Shown piece after piece: positions 1 to 8,850 of a stretch of DNA of 64,000 nucleotides (position 1 is its first letter; each line of letters begins with the position of its first letter). Under the pieces are notes generated by a model. It saw only the letters and a list, made by a program, of their open reading frames with translations. It did no database searches and was not told the DNA's origin. The stretch comes from JAKPUX01 sp035353815. GTDB taxonomy: Bacteria; Zhuqueibacterota; Zhuqueibacteria; Residuimicrobiales; Residuimicrobiaceae. Made by a program: the position numbers and the translations under genes. The DNA is taken from the NCBI GenBank assembly GCA_035353815.1, contig DAOQAG010000021.1, positions 4,575-68,574 of the forward strand, read 5' to 3'.

Positions 1-92
1 GCGGCGCGCGCCGGGATCGGGCCGCGCACGGCATATTCCATCTCGATGATATTGGGATTCACCGTCGTTTCAGCGGCGGAGAAGGACGGCAT
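1..92 (-). CDS. PLP-dependent aminotransferase class I/II, N-terminal fragment
   Basis: Only the first 30 codons lie in the window; the gene runs off the left edge. The ATG at 92-90 follows a GGAGG Shine-Dalgarno site about 6 bases upstream. The peptide contains NIIEMEYAVRGPI, which resembles the start of alanine/aspartate-type aminotransferases with the usual N-terminal arm (N-I-x-E-M-E-Y-A-V-R-G). Seen: start codon, RBS and this motif. Inferred: a fold-type I PLP aminotransferase. The substrate cannot be judged because the lysine and binding-pocket residues are outside the window. Confidence 0.6.
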   Translation of the reverse strand, partial: MPSFSAAETTVNPNIIEMEYAVRGPIPARA

Positions 93-440
93 AGCGAACC
101 TCCGGTAAGAGAGCGATTTCAGGGACGGCTCCTGCAGCTGCGCGGGATGCCGGGGCCAATATAGCGTAATTTCCGCTGGAATACAAGGATTTTCAGGTGT
201 GGAGCCGGTCTGGGCTTGGCCCATCCGGACAACCCCTTCGTGACCTTCCCACCAGCCCATCCTTCGCCCATGGCCATCGCGCTGACGCCGCGGATACCCC
301 TTTGCTCTCACTCCTGACTATGCGCTCCGTTCCCACGCGCCCGCTCGCACCGAGGATGCAGTTTCCTGCTTGATTCTCTCCACGATCCTGAGTACATTGT
401 ACCATGCAACCGCAATGTGACTCATATTTGGAGGTCTGGT
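93..440. other. Divergent intergenic region with no gene
   Basis: This 348-bp GC-rich stretch lies between the divergent aminotransferase and aldolase genes. Apart from the promoter-like hexamers at 370-398 I see no RNA gene, no conserved small protein and no clear repeat. The short open frames here lack ribosome binding sites and recognisable sequence. Confidence 0.4.
370..398 (+). promoter_or_regulatory. Predicted sigma70-type promoter for the class II aldolase
   Basis: TTGATT at 370-375 and TACATT at 393-398 are separated by 17 bp. Transcription would start near 405, about 35 bases upstream of the GTG start at 441. Prediction by eye only. Confidence 0.45.
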
Positions 441-1118
441 GTGGCCACTTCTATCGCAACAATGAAAGAGGAAATCGTCGAGGTGGGACGGCGCATCTGG
501 AGCCGTGGCTATGTCGCCGCCAATGACGGCAATATCAGCGCGCGCATCGATGCCAGGCGTATCCTCATCACTCCCACCGGTGTCAGCAAGGGCTTTATGA
601 GCCCCGATGACCTGATCGTCATCGACCTGCAGGGCAATGTCCTGAGCGGCACGAAAAAACCCTCTTCCGAGGTCTTCATGCATCTGGCAATCTATCAGGA
701 GCGGCCCGATATCGGCAGCGTCTGCCATGCTCATCCCCCGACCGCCACCGGCTTCGCTGTGGCCGGGCTCCCGCTCGACGCCTGTGTCCTGCCTGAAGTG
801 ATCATCTCCCTCGGCAGCATCCCCGTCATCCCCTACGGCACGCCCGGCACATTCGAGCTCTATGCGCCCTTCCTGGCCAAACTGAAGGAACATGATGCCT
901 TTCTCCTCGCCAACCATGGCGCCATCACCGTCGGCATCAATGCGATGAACGCCTATCACAAGATGGAGACGCTCGAACATTTCGCGCAAATCAGTCTGGT
1001 CGCCCGGCAGCTGGGTCGGGTCAATGTGCTCAGCGAGTCCGAGGCCGAAACCCTGTATGCCCTGCGCGACCGCTTCGGCGTGCGGGTGACCGCCAGGGGC
1101 AAGGCGCGCAAGAAGTAG
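441..1118 (+). CDS. Class II aldolase, L-fuculose-phosphate aldolase type
   Basis: A cytoplasmic zinc aldolase of the FucA/AraD/RhaD family, 225 residues. Such enzymes cleave L-fuculose-1-phosphate (or related ketose phosphates) to dihydroxyacetone phosphate plus lactaldehyde. Visible motifs are NDGNISAR (phosphate loop), a glutamate in SSEVFMH, the zinc pair in CHAHPP, and LLANHGA with the third zinc histidine. GTG at 441 is chosen because TTGGAGG sits 6 bases upstream; an in-frame ATG at 417 precedes that site and another at 462 has none. Fucose isomerase and fucosidase nearby favour fuculose phosphate as substrate, but this family also covers other sugar phosphates, so the exact substrate is inferred. 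Confidence 0.8.
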   Translation: MATSIATMKEEIVEVGRRIWSRGYVAANDGNISARIDARRILITPTGVSKGFMSPDDLIVIDLQGNVLSGTKKPSSEVFMHLAIYQERPDIGSVCHAHPPTATGFAVAGLPLDACVLPEVIISLGSIPVIPYGTPGTFELYAPFLAKLKEHDAFLLANHGAITVGINAMNAYHKMETLEHFAQISLVARQLGRVNVLSESEAETLYALRDRFGVRVTARGKARKK

Positions 1119-1162
1119 TGCCCGGAGATCCATCGCGGCCGCACGCCTCTGCGGCCTGGCGA

Positions 1163-1192
1163 TAAAAAAGCCCCGGGACAGGTCCCGGGGCT
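1163..1192 (-). terminator. Intrinsic terminator of the MFS gene
   Basis: A perfect 10-bp stem, AGCCCCGGGA (1169-1178) with TCCCGGGGCT (1183-1192), has a 4-base loop. It is followed on the minus strand by a run of T (A at 1163-1169 on the plus strand). It ends transcription of the minus-strand transporter and may also act on the convergent aldolase transcript. Confidence 0.8.
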
Positions 1193-1217
1193 CGGATCAG
1201 GGGTATCGGCAGAGGAC

Positions 1218-2615
1218 TCAGCTTTTGATGTTCGGGAGCTCGAGCCCGTAGGCTTTCTTCCTGTCTTCCAGCTTGAGCAGAAAGGCAAAGAGCAGCGAGA
1301 GCACGCCGATCGCCGCAAAGATGATCATCGGCAGCGTATAGCTGTAAACGGTCGTTGTCACCCCGCCCACTGTATTTTGCGTCAGCACGCAGTACCGGTC
1401 CAGCACCCAGCCGATCATCGCCGGGATGAACATCAAGGCGATCATGTTCTGGATCCAGAAGACCAGCGCATAGGCGCTGCCCAGCCGTTTTTCCGGGATG
1501 ATCTTGGCGAGGGAGGGCCACATCGCCGAAGGCACGAGGGAGAAGGCGATGCCGAGGACGATCATCAGCAGCACCGCAACGATCCAGTGGTTGAAACCGG
1601 GCACGGCGAAGAGTGCATGCACGAGGATGATCAGCACCGCCCCGAGGATCATGATTGTCGCCCCCTTGCCCTTGCGGTCATAGAGGTTGCCGAAGAAGGG
1701 GGTGAGGAGGATCGTGCCAAAGGGCAGCAGCCCGGGGATGAGCCCGGCGAGGTTCTCGGAGACACCGTATTTGTTGATCATCAGGCCGGTCGCGTATTTG
1801 AGAAAAGGAAAGACCGCCGAGTAAAAGAGGGCGCAGAGGATGGCCAGATACCACCAGCCGCGATTGGTGATGATGGCGCCGATGTCGCTGATGTGGAACT
1901 CTTCATCAGCCGTTTTCTCGCTGTCGTTGCGGATGGCGGCGAGCGAGGCATCCAGACGCTTGTCGTTGAAGGTGTAGACGAAATAGGCCAGCAGTCCGAT
2001 GCAGAGCATCACCAGGCAGATGAGCAGGGGAGCACTGACGGTGTTGAAATGTTTGGAGATCGGCAGCGAGGTCGAGAGGGCCAGGGCCGTGCCCATGCGG
2101 GCGATGGCCAGCTGCAGTCCCATCGCCAGGGCGAGTTCATGGCCCTTGAACCATTTGACGATCACTTTGGAAACCGTGATGCCCGCCACCTCAACGCCGA
2201 CGCCGAAGACGGCGTAGCCAAGAGCGGCCATCCAGACCTGCGCCGGAAAGGTCCAGAACAGGATATGCCAGCTCTGGCCGGTGAGGCTCTGGGTGGTGAT
2301 GGCCCAATACTTGAGCAGGGCGCCGCAAACCATGATGACGGCAGCGCTCAAGCCGGTGAAGCGAACCCCCATCTTGTCGAGGATGATGCCGCCGAGGATG
2401 AGGAAGAAGAAAAAGACATTGAACCAGCCGTAGGCCCCGGTGTACCAGCCATAATCGGTGGCGCTCCAGCCCAGCTGTTTCTGCAGCATCCCCTGCAGGG
2501 GCGCCATGAGGTCGGCCATGTAATAGCCGGCAAACATGGTGAAGGAGACGATGAGCAGGGCGGTCCAGCGCGCAGCTTTGGAGTCGCTGAGGAGGCGTTG
2601 TGTTTTTTCGGTCAT
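1218..2615 (-). CDS. MFS transporter, MFSD1-like branch
   Basis: A 465-residue integral membrane protein of the major facilitator superfamily with about 12 hydrophobic helices and a central hydrophilic loop (around residues 215-240). Recognisable MFS features are GGIILDKMGVRF after helix 2 (the G-x-x-x-D-x-x-G motif A) and WFKGHELALAMG in the middle of the N-terminal half, as in MFSD1-like carriers. A second motif A-like loop, GNLYDRKGKGA, opens the C-terminal half. The ATG at 2615 is preferred over upstream starts because a promoter at 2653-2681 would place the transcript start near 2646. Between the aldolase and the arabinofuranosidase it most likely imports a sugar or sugar product; the ligand is not readable. 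Confidence 0.8.
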   Translation of the reverse strand: MTEKTQRLLSDSKAARWTALLIVSFTMFAGYYMADLMAPLQGMLQKQLGWSATDYGWYTGAYGWFNVFFFFLILGGIILDKMGVRFTGLSAAVIMVCGALLKYWAITTQSLTGQSWHILFWTFPAQVWMAALGYAVFGVGVEVAGITVSKVIVKWFKGHELALAMGLQLAIARMGTALALSTSLPISKHFNTVSAPLLICLVMLCIGLLAYFVYTFNDKRLDASLAAIRNDSEKTADEEFHISDIGAIITNRGWWYLAILCALFYSAVFPFLKYATGLMINKYGVSENLAGLIPGLLPFGTILLTPFFGNLYDRKGKGATIMILGAVLIILVHALFAVPGFNHWIVAVLLMIVLGIAFSLVPSAMWPSLAKIIPEKRLGSAYALVFWIQNMIALMFIPAMIGWVLDRYCVLTQNTVGGVTTTVYSYTLPMIIFAAIGVLSLLFAFLLKLEDRKKAYGLELPNIKS

Positions 2616-2652
2616 AGGGGGATCTCGCGATGAGTGTGCAAAAAAGTTTATC

Positions 2653-2681
2653 ATTTTACTTATATTGCCGCTGATTTGCAA
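2653..2681 (-). promoter_or_regulatory. Predicted promoter of the MFS gene
   Basis: On the minus strand TTGCAA (2681-2676), a 17-bp spacer and TAAAAT (2658-2653) give a good sigma70-like promoter. An overlapping alternative is TTGCCT, 16 bp, TATAAG. Transcription would begin about 30 bases before the ATG at 2615. Confidence 0.45.
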
Positions 2682-2868
2682 GGCAATTTTCTGCGCCGCG
2701 CCAAAAAATCCGTCCCGCTGCGGCTTGGCCGGGCCCGCTGCAATCTTGTTCCCATCCCGGCGATGGATATTTCGGCTTTGCCTGGGCTTTTCCCGTCCAC
2801 ACCCGGGCTTCAGCCTCACGTCCCCACCGGCCGGAGGGGTGAGCCCGCTCCCCCGGGGCCATCATCCA

Positions 2869-2959
2869 GGGCGGGCGCGAGATTGGGGGGGCGAGCGACT
2901 GGCCAAGTGGGCACGAGATTGTGGATGCGAGCAAGCGGCGGGGCGGGCGCGAATTGGGC
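2869..2959. repeat. Degenerate intergenic repeat, three core copies
   Basis: The GC-rich leader of the GH127 gene has three imperfect copies of a core close to GGGYGGGCRCSAGATTKSGG, at about 2869-2892, 2905-2924 and 2940-2958 (the third is shortened). The same core is the heart of the 41-bp array near 34.4 kb and the 73-bp array near 40.5 kb, so this is a diverged member of a dispersed family. The last copy ends about a dozen bases before the GH127 ribosome binding site. The rest of the 2616-2980 gap holds only the MFS promoter. Confidence 0.6.
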
Positions 2960-2980
2960 TTTAATACATTGGAGAGTATT

Positions 2981-5344
2981 ATGACGATACGACAATTCCT
3001 GACTCTGACGGTCATGCTTTTCGCCGGCGCTGCCCTGGCCCAGTACCCGGGCCAATTCGCGGGCCGTCTCAAGACGGACCTTCAAGCCCCCGTCCAGGCT
3101 TTTGCATTCGACCTCAGCGATGTCCGGATCACCGCCGGGCCTTTCCGGCATGCCATGGAGATGGACGCCGCCTACCTGCTGAGCCTCGACCCCCGCCGTC
3201 TGCTGCACCGCTTCCACGCCCATGCCGGTTTGCCGGTCCAGGGAGAGGTCTATGGTGGCTGGGAGAGCGAGGGGCTCTCGGGACACACCCTCGGCCACTA
3301 TCTCTCGGCCTGCGCCATGCACTATGCCAATTCAGGTGATCCCGAATTCAAAAAGCGCGTCGACGACATCGTGGCCGAGCTCGCCCGCTGCCAGCAGGCG
3401 CGCGGCAGCGGCTATGTCGGCGCGATTCCCGGCGAGGATACCCTCTTTGCCCGCGTGGCACGCGGCGATATCAAGTCCAGCGGCTTTAACCTCAACGGCG
3501 GCTGGTCGCCCTGGTACACGGTCCACAAGGTGATGGCCGGACTGGTCGACGCGTATCTCTATGCCGGGAACGCAGCGGCGCTGCAGGTCGTTTGCGACAT
3601 GGCCGACTGGGCCGCGGCTGTGGTCAATCCCCTCTCCGAGACACAGCGCCTCGCCATGCTCAACTGCGAATACGGCGGCATGAACGAGCTCCTCGCCAAC
3701 CTTTATGCCATCACGGGGCAGCAAAAATACCTCGCCCTCTCGCGCAAGTTTCACGACGAGTTCGTCCTCGGCCAGCTTGCGCGCCGCATCGATCCCCTGC
3801 CCGGCAAGCATTCCAATACCAATGTCCCCAAAGCCGTCGGCGCCGCCCGCCGCTACGAACTCAGCGCCGACTCGACCGACTGCACCATCGCCCGTTTTTT
3901 CTGGGAGTGCATGGTCCGCCATCACACCTACGTCATCGGCGGCAACAGCAACTATGAATACTGCGGCGAGGAAGACCAGCTCAACGACCGGCTGAGTGAC
4001 AACACCTGCGAAACCTGCAACACCTACAATATGCTCAAGCTCACCCGCCACCTTTTCTGCCTGGCGCCGGATCAGGAGCTGGCGGATTTCTACGAACGCG
4101 CCCTCTATAACCATATCCTTGCCAGCCAGAATCCGGCCGACGGCATGATGTGCTACTTCATCCCGCTGCGCATGGGAACGCGCAAGCTCTTCAGCGATTC
4201 CTTCAACACCTTTACCTGCTGTGTCGGCAGCGGCATGGAGAACCATGTCAAATATGCGGAGAGCATCTACTACAAGGCCGCGGACGGCGGGCTCTATCTG
4301 AACCTCTTCATCCCCTCCGTTCTCTGCTGGAAGGAGCGCGGGCTCACCCTCACCCAGGAGACCGCGTTTCCTGAAAGCGACCGCGTGCTGCTGACGCTGG
4401 CCACGAAAAAGCCGCAGCACTTTCCCCTCTATCTGCGCCAGCCCTCCTGGAGCGGCGCGGTCGAGGTGACGGTGAATGGTAAAAAAGAGAGGGCCGTTCG
4501 CAACGGAGCCGGCTTCTGGAGCATCGAACGCACCTGGCGCGACAACGACCGGGTCGAGCTGCGCCTGCCGATGCATCTGCGCACAGAAGCGATGCCCGAC
4601 AATCCCGACCGCATCGCCTTCCTCTATGGACCGGTGGTCCTGGCGGGACAGCTTGGCGATACCCTGCCCGATCCGGTCTACGGCACGCCGGTGCTGCTTA
4701 CCGGCGAACGCCACCCCGAAAAGTGGATCGCGCCCCTCGCTGCGCCGCTCACCTTTAAAACCTCGGGCATCGGCATGCCCGGCGATTTTATCCTCAAGCC
4801 GTTTTATGCCACGTCGACCGGCTGCTACAGCGTTTACTTTGATTATTTCACACCCGAGGGGTGGAGCGCGCGCCAGGAGGCTTGGAGGACGGAGAAAAAT
4901 CGCCTGCAACAGATCGAGTCGCGTACGATCGATAATTTTCGCATCGGCGAGATGCAGCCGGAACGCGATCATCAGCTGGAGGCGGGAGAACAATCCTATG
5001 TGGACCAGGCCCTCGGACGCTTCGGCCGCGAGGCGCGCGCCGGCAGCTGGATCTCCTTCACGATGGCGGTCCAGACCGGGCGCCCCAATGCCCTGCTCCT
5101 CACGGTGATCGGCGATGACCGGGAGCGGCGCTGCGATTTGAGCATAGAAGAGACGAAGATAGCGGAGGTGGAGTGGAAGGGAGGGGAGACCGGCCGGTTC
5201 TATGATCTCGAATATCCCCTGCCGGCCGGATTGATCGCGGGCAAGACGCGGGTGTCGGTGCGCATCGACGCCAATCATGGTCGCACGGCGGGGCGCTTTT
5301 TCGGCTGCCGCACCGTCACAGCCGCGCCCGCCGGGCAACCCTGA
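2981..5344 (+). CDS. Secreted glycoside hydrolase family 127, beta-L-arabinofuranosidase type
   Basis: A 787-residue exported enzyme of the GH127 (DUF1680) family, which releases beta-L-arabinofuranose from plant glycans or hydroxyproline-linked arabinans. Residues 1-20 form a signal peptide ending ALA|Q. The (alpha/alpha)6 catalytic core spans about residues 40-540, followed by beta-sandwich domains. The zinc/cysteine site of this family is visible: E344 and C346 in CETCNT, and C413-C414 in FTCCVGSG, matching E338, C340, C417 and C418 of the Bifidobacterium enzyme HypBA1, in which one of the paired cysteines is the nucleophile. ATG 2981 has GGAGAG 5 bases upstream; an earlier in-frame ATG at 2921 would disrupt the signal peptide. 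Monocistronic, with the intergenic repeat in its leader. Confidence 0.88.
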   Translation: MTIRQFLTLTVMLFAGAALAQYPGQFAGRLKTDLQAPVQAFAFDLSDVRITAGPFRHAMEMDAAYLLSLDPRRLLHRFHAHAGLPVQGEVYGGWESEGLSGHTLGHYLSACAMHYANSGDPEFKKRVDDIVAELARCQQARGSGYVGAIPGEDTLFARVARGDIKSSGFNLNGGWSPWYTVHKVMAGLVDAYLYAGNAAALQVVCDMADWAAAVVNPLSETQRLAMLNCEYGGMNELLANLYAITGQQKYLALSRKFHDEFVLGQLARRIDPLPGKHSNTNVPKAVGAARRYELSADSTDCTIARFFWECMVRHHTYVIGGNSNYEYCGEEDQLNDRLSDNTCETCNTYNMLKLTRHLFCLAPDQELADFYERALYNHILASQNPADGMMCYFIPLRMGTRKLFSDSFNTFTCCVGSGMENHVKYAESIYYKAADGGLYLNLFIPSVLCWKERGLTLTQETAFPESDRVLLTLATKKPQHFPLYLRQPSWSGAVEVTVNGKKERAVRNGAGFWSIERTWRDNDRVELRLPMHLRTEAMPDNPDRIAFLYGPVVLAGQLGDTLPDPVYGTPVLLTGERHPEKWIAPLAAPLTFKTSGIGMPGDFILKPFYATSTGCYSVYFDYFTPEGWSARQEAWRTEKNRLQQIESRTIDNFRIGEMQPERDHQLEAGEQSYVDQALGRFGREARAGSWISFTMAVQTGRPNALLLTVIGDDRERRCDLSIEETKIAEVEWKGGETGRFYDLEYPLPAGLIAGKTRVSVRIDANHGRTAGRFFGCRTVTAAPAGQP

Positions 5345-5398
5345 GCCGGCCGGGAACAACAGGCGCCCTCATGGCTGCCGCTGCCGCGCAACCGCGGC

Positions 5399-7021
5399 CT
5401 AGAAAATGAAATCGGTCGAGAGAAACTGGGAGCGCCGTTTCGTGACGATCTCCTTGATGATCTGCTGGTTGGGCCCGGTCTCCTTGGCGGCCACCAGCGC
5501 GCGGATGGTGAAGACGCGCAGGGCGTCCGATACCGAAAGCGTGCCCTCGGCCGAATCCTTGCGCCCGGTGAAGGGGAAGGTGTCCGGCCCGCGCTGGCAT
5601 TGGCTGTTGAGGTTGACGCGGCAGACCTGATTGACCAGGGGGTCGATCAATCCGGCCAGCACCGCCGCATCGCTGCCGAAGAGGCTCACCTGCTGCCCGA
5701 AATTGGAGGCGGCGATATACTCCAGCGGTTCGGCGATGTCGCGGAACGAAGCCACCGGAATGACCGGCCCGAACTGTTCTTCGCTATACAACCGCATACC
5801 CGGCTTGACCGGATAGACGATGGCCGGGAACATACAGGTCTCGAGTACCGTTCCACCCCCCGCATTGACCACCCGCCCCCCCTGCGCCTTCGCATCCTCG
5901 ATGTACTCCTGCAATCGCTGCGTCTTGCCGATCTCCGGCAGCGGCGTGATCTGGACCCCCGCCTCCCAGGGCATGCCGCACTTGAGCGCTCCGACCGCGG
6001 CGCTGAGCTTGTCCAGAAACGCCGCCCGGATCTCCTCGTGCACAAAGATCATCTTGAGCGCCGTGCAGCGCTGGCCGTTGAACGAGAGCGCGCCCAGCAC
6101 GCATTCCTTCACCGCGAGATCGAGATCGGCGTCCCTGAGAACGATCGCCGGATTCTTGGCGTCGAGGCCGAGAACACAGCGCAGCCGGTGCGGTTTGGGA
6201 TGCTGCTTGCGCAGGAGATCCGCCACCCGGCTGGTGCCGATGAAAGCGAGGACGTCGATCCGCCCCGACTCCATGAGCGGCCCGACAATGGTCGCGCCAT
6301 CCCCGTAGACGGTATTGATCACTCCGGCCGGGAAACAGTCGCGGAAGGCCGCGAGCAGGGGCTCGAACAGCAGTACCCCCAGCTTGGGCGGCTTGAACAG
6401 GACCGGATTGCCCATGATCAGCGCCGGGATCAGGGTGGTGAAGGTCTCGTTGAGGGGATAGTTGAAGGGGCCCATGCAGAGCACCACCCCGAGCGGCGAG
6501 CGGCGGATCTGGCCGATCACGCCCTCCTCGATCACAAAGCGCGACGAAACGCGGTCGAGATCCTTGAGCGCTGCTATGGTGTTGCGGATATACTCGACCG
6601 TACGGTCGAACTCTTTTTCCGCATCCGCCTGGCTCTTGCCGATCTCCCACATCAGCCGCTTGACAACCTCGCCGCGCTGCTCCTGCATCCGCGCCGTGAA
6701 CGCGGCAACGTGGCCGATGCGCTCCGCGACCGGCATGGTCGGCCACTCGCCCTGGCCCTGCGCCCAGGCCGCGGATGCCACGTCGAGCGCTTGCAGAGAC
6801 TCCGCTGCGGTCATCAGCGGATAACTGCCGATACGCTGACGCTGCAGTCCGCCCGGACCCGACTCGCATACCGGCGAGAGCACCGGCTGCTGTGGACCGC
6901 TCCAGGTGCGGATCGCACCGCCGCAAAGCCAGCTGCGCTGTTCGATCGGACCCGCGAGGCGGCAGGACTCGGGGATGCCTGCGGGTGCGGGATAAAAGGA
7001 ATCGGGAAAGGGGGAAGCCAT
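5399..7021 (-). CDS. Aldehyde dehydrogenase, GapN-like
   Basis: A 540-residue NAD(P)-dependent aldehyde dehydrogenase resembling non-phosphorylating glyceraldehyde-3-phosphate dehydrogenases. Seen: the nucleophile cysteine in SFNGQRCTALK (about residue 318), the cofactor segment MGPFNYPLNE and the C-terminal EEQFGPVIPV. The usual general-base motif LELGGK reads LGLDAK (about residue 285): the glutamate position is glycine, with an aspartate two residues later. It is last in the minus-strand operon, 35 bases after the fucose isomerase gene. Start ATG 7021 has GGAGTG upstream. In this setting it could oxidise lactaldehyde from the aldolase reaction or glyceraldehyde phosphate; context is the only guide. 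Confidence 0.8.
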   Translation of the reverse strand: MASPFPDSFYPAPAGIPESCRLAGPIEQRSWLCGGAIRTWSGPQQPVLSPVCESGPGGLQRQRIGSYPLMTAAESLQALDVASAAWAQGQGEWPTMPVAERIGHVAAFTARMQEQRGEVVKRLMWEIGKSQADAEKEFDRTVEYIRNTIAALKDLDRVSSRFVIEEGVIGQIRRSPLGVVLCMGPFNYPLNETFTTLIPALIMGNPVLFKPPKLGVLLFEPLLAAFRDCFPAGVINTVYGDGATIVGPLMESGRIDVLAFIGTSRVADLLRKQHPKPHRLRCVLGLDAKNPAIVLRDADLDLAVKECVLGALSFNGQRCTALKMIFVHEEIRAAFLDKLSAAVGALKCGMPWEAGVQITPLPEIGKTQRLQEYIEDAKAQGGRVVNAGGGTVLETCMFPAIVYPVKPGMRLYSEEQFGPVIPVASFRDIAEPLEYIAASNFGQQVSLFGSDAAVLAGLIDPLVNQVCRVNLNSQCQRGPDTFPFTGRKDSAEGTLSVSDALRVFTIRALVAAKETGPNQQIIKEIVTKRRSQFLSTDFIF

Positions 7022-7056
7022 CGTCACTCCGGCTTTTTTTATCGCTTCAGCAGGGA

Positions 7057-8835
7057 TTATCGCCGGCCATAGATCGGGCCGAACGTAGCACAGGCGCGAT
7101 AATCGGCGCCCTCCGGGTCCATGCCGAAGCTGTTCCATACGGCCGGGCGGAAAATCTGCGCCGCTTCGATGTTGTGCATGCTCACCGGAATCCGCGCCAG
7201 CGCGGCCAGAGCGATCAGATCGGCGCCGATGTGGCCGTAACTGATCGCGCCATGGTTGGCGCCCCAGCCGCCCATGACCGACCAGACATCGGTGAAGGGC
7301 CCCTTGCCGGTCAGGCGCGGCGCAAACCAGGTGGTCGGCCAGGTCGGATCGGTGCGGTCGACCAGGGCCTTGTTGACACGGTCGGGAAGATCGACGCTCC
7401 AGCCTTCAGCGAGCTGCAGTACCGGCCCGATCCCCTGGACGAGATTGATGCGCGTCATGGTCAACGGCATGGTGCCGCGGGTGAGGAACTCGGAGGAGTA
7501 GCCGCCGCCGCGGAAATACTCATCAATGGCCGGAGGCCAGGAGGTGGCGTTGAGGCAGGCCTCGACCTCGGCCGCATGGATCTCCCAGAAGGGCTTGACC
7601 GCCGGCGCGCCGGCGAGGGTCTGCCGCCCGGTGAAATCGAGCGCCGAGGCCCCGGAGTTGATGAGGTGGATGACGCCGTTCTCCGCCGCACCGCTGAGGG
7701 CGTGGCCGGTGACGCGGCGGATGGCCGCGGGGCTCCAGTAGGTGCGCACATCCGAGAACATCTGCGCGGTGTTGGTGAGGAGATGGCCGAAGAGCATGGA
7801 AACGCCGTTGAGGGCGTCGTTTTCGGTCGCGAGCAAATAGGGCTGGCGCGGCCCGTCCCAGTCGAAGGAGGAGTTGAGAATCGCCTCCATGAAATCGCCG
7901 TTGGGGGCGTGGTCGGTCCATTGACGCTGCCCCTGAAAGCCAGCGAGCAGGGCGTTGTGGCCAAGGGCCTCCTCGGCGAAACCGAGCGCCGCGAGGCGGG
8001 GATTGCCCACCATGAGGTCGCGGGCGATGAGCGCCATCCGCACCACCGTCTCCCAGATCCTTTCGTGCTCGGCTGGCCTACGCTTGAGCTTATTGCGGTC
8101 GGGGCCCTCTTTGCAGTGGGCGCGGGTCCAGGCATAAGCCCGCTGATATTCTTCGGGATCAAAGATCCCCTCCTCGAGGCGGCGTGTGAACTCGGACATG
8201 TCGACATATTCGTTGCGCATGCCCAGGTAATTCCTGAAGAAGGCGGGATCGAGCATCGAGCCGGCGATCCCCATCGAAACCGATCCCATGGAGAGATACG
8301 AGGTGCCGCGCATGGCGGCCAGGGCCAATCCCGCCCTGGCGAAGCGGAGCAGTTTTTCGGCGACGTCGGCGGGAATGCTCTCGTCGCCGGCATCCTGGAC
8401 ATCGCGTCCGTAGATGCCGAAAGCCGGCAGACCGAACTGCGCATGGGCTGCGAGGACAGCGGCGAGGTAGACCGCCCCGGGGCGCTCAGTGCCGTTGAAC
8501 CCCCAGACCGCTTTGGGCCGGAAGGGATCCATATCCATGGTTTCGGAGCCATAGCACCAGCAGGGGGTCACCGTGATCGAGACGGCCGCGCCTTCGCGTT
8601 CGAACAGGTCCGCGCAGGCCGCGGCTTCGGCCACGCCGCCGATGCAACTGGCGGCGATGATGCACTCCACCGGCTCACCCGAGGGATGGCGCAGCTGTTT
8701 CTCCAGCAGCGCGGCGACGCTCCGTGCCATCGCCATGGTCTGGTTTTCGAGGGCTTCGCGCACGGCCTTGCGACGGCCGTCAATGACGGGGCGGATACCG
8801 ATCCGGGCCAGGCGGCCCTGATAGCGATGGCTCAT
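7057..8835 (-). CDS. fucI: L-fucose isomerase
   Basis: A cytoplasmic Mn-dependent ketol isomerase of 592 residues, the full length of the family, converting L-fucose to L-fuculose (also D-arabinose to D-ribulose). Metal ligands are visible: E338 in ATEND and D362 in MFSDVR, matching E337 and D361 of E. coli FucI, and the histidine in NHGAISYGH near residue 529. It follows folD by 15 bases and precedes the aldehyde dehydrogenase by 35 bases in the same transcript. With the aldolase at 441 and the GH29 fucosidase at 23670 it supports L-fucose catabolism; the kinase step (FucK) is not in this window. Confidence 0.93.
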   Translation of the reverse strand: MSHRYQGRLARIGIRPVIDGRRKAVREALENQTMAMARSVAALLEKQLRHPSGEPVECIIAASCIGGVAEAAACADLFEREGAAVSITVTPCWCYGSETMDMDPFRPKAVWGFNGTERPGAVYLAAVLAAHAQFGLPAFGIYGRDVQDAGDESIPADVAEKLLRFARAGLALAAMRGTSYLSMGSVSMGIAGSMLDPAFFRNYLGMRNEYVDMSEFTRRLEEGIFDPEEYQRAYAWTRAHCKEGPDRNKLKRRPAEHERIWETVVRMALIARDLMVGNPRLAALGFAEEALGHNALLAGFQGQRQWTDHAPNGDFMEAILNSSFDWDGPRQPYLLATENDALNGVSMLFGHLLTNTAQMFSDVRTYWSPAAIRRVTGHALSGAAENGVIHLINSGASALDFTGRQTLAGAPAVKPFWEIHAAEVEACLNATSWPPAIDEYFRGGGYSSEFLTRGTMPLTMTRINLVQGIGPVLQLAEGWSVDLPDRVNKALVDRTDPTWPTTWFAPRLTGKGPFTDVWSVMGGWGANHGAISYGHIGADLIALAALARIPVSMHNIEAAQIFRPAVWNSFGMDPEGADYRACATFGPIYGRR

Positions 8836-8850
8836 GGTTGCAGCTCCTGA

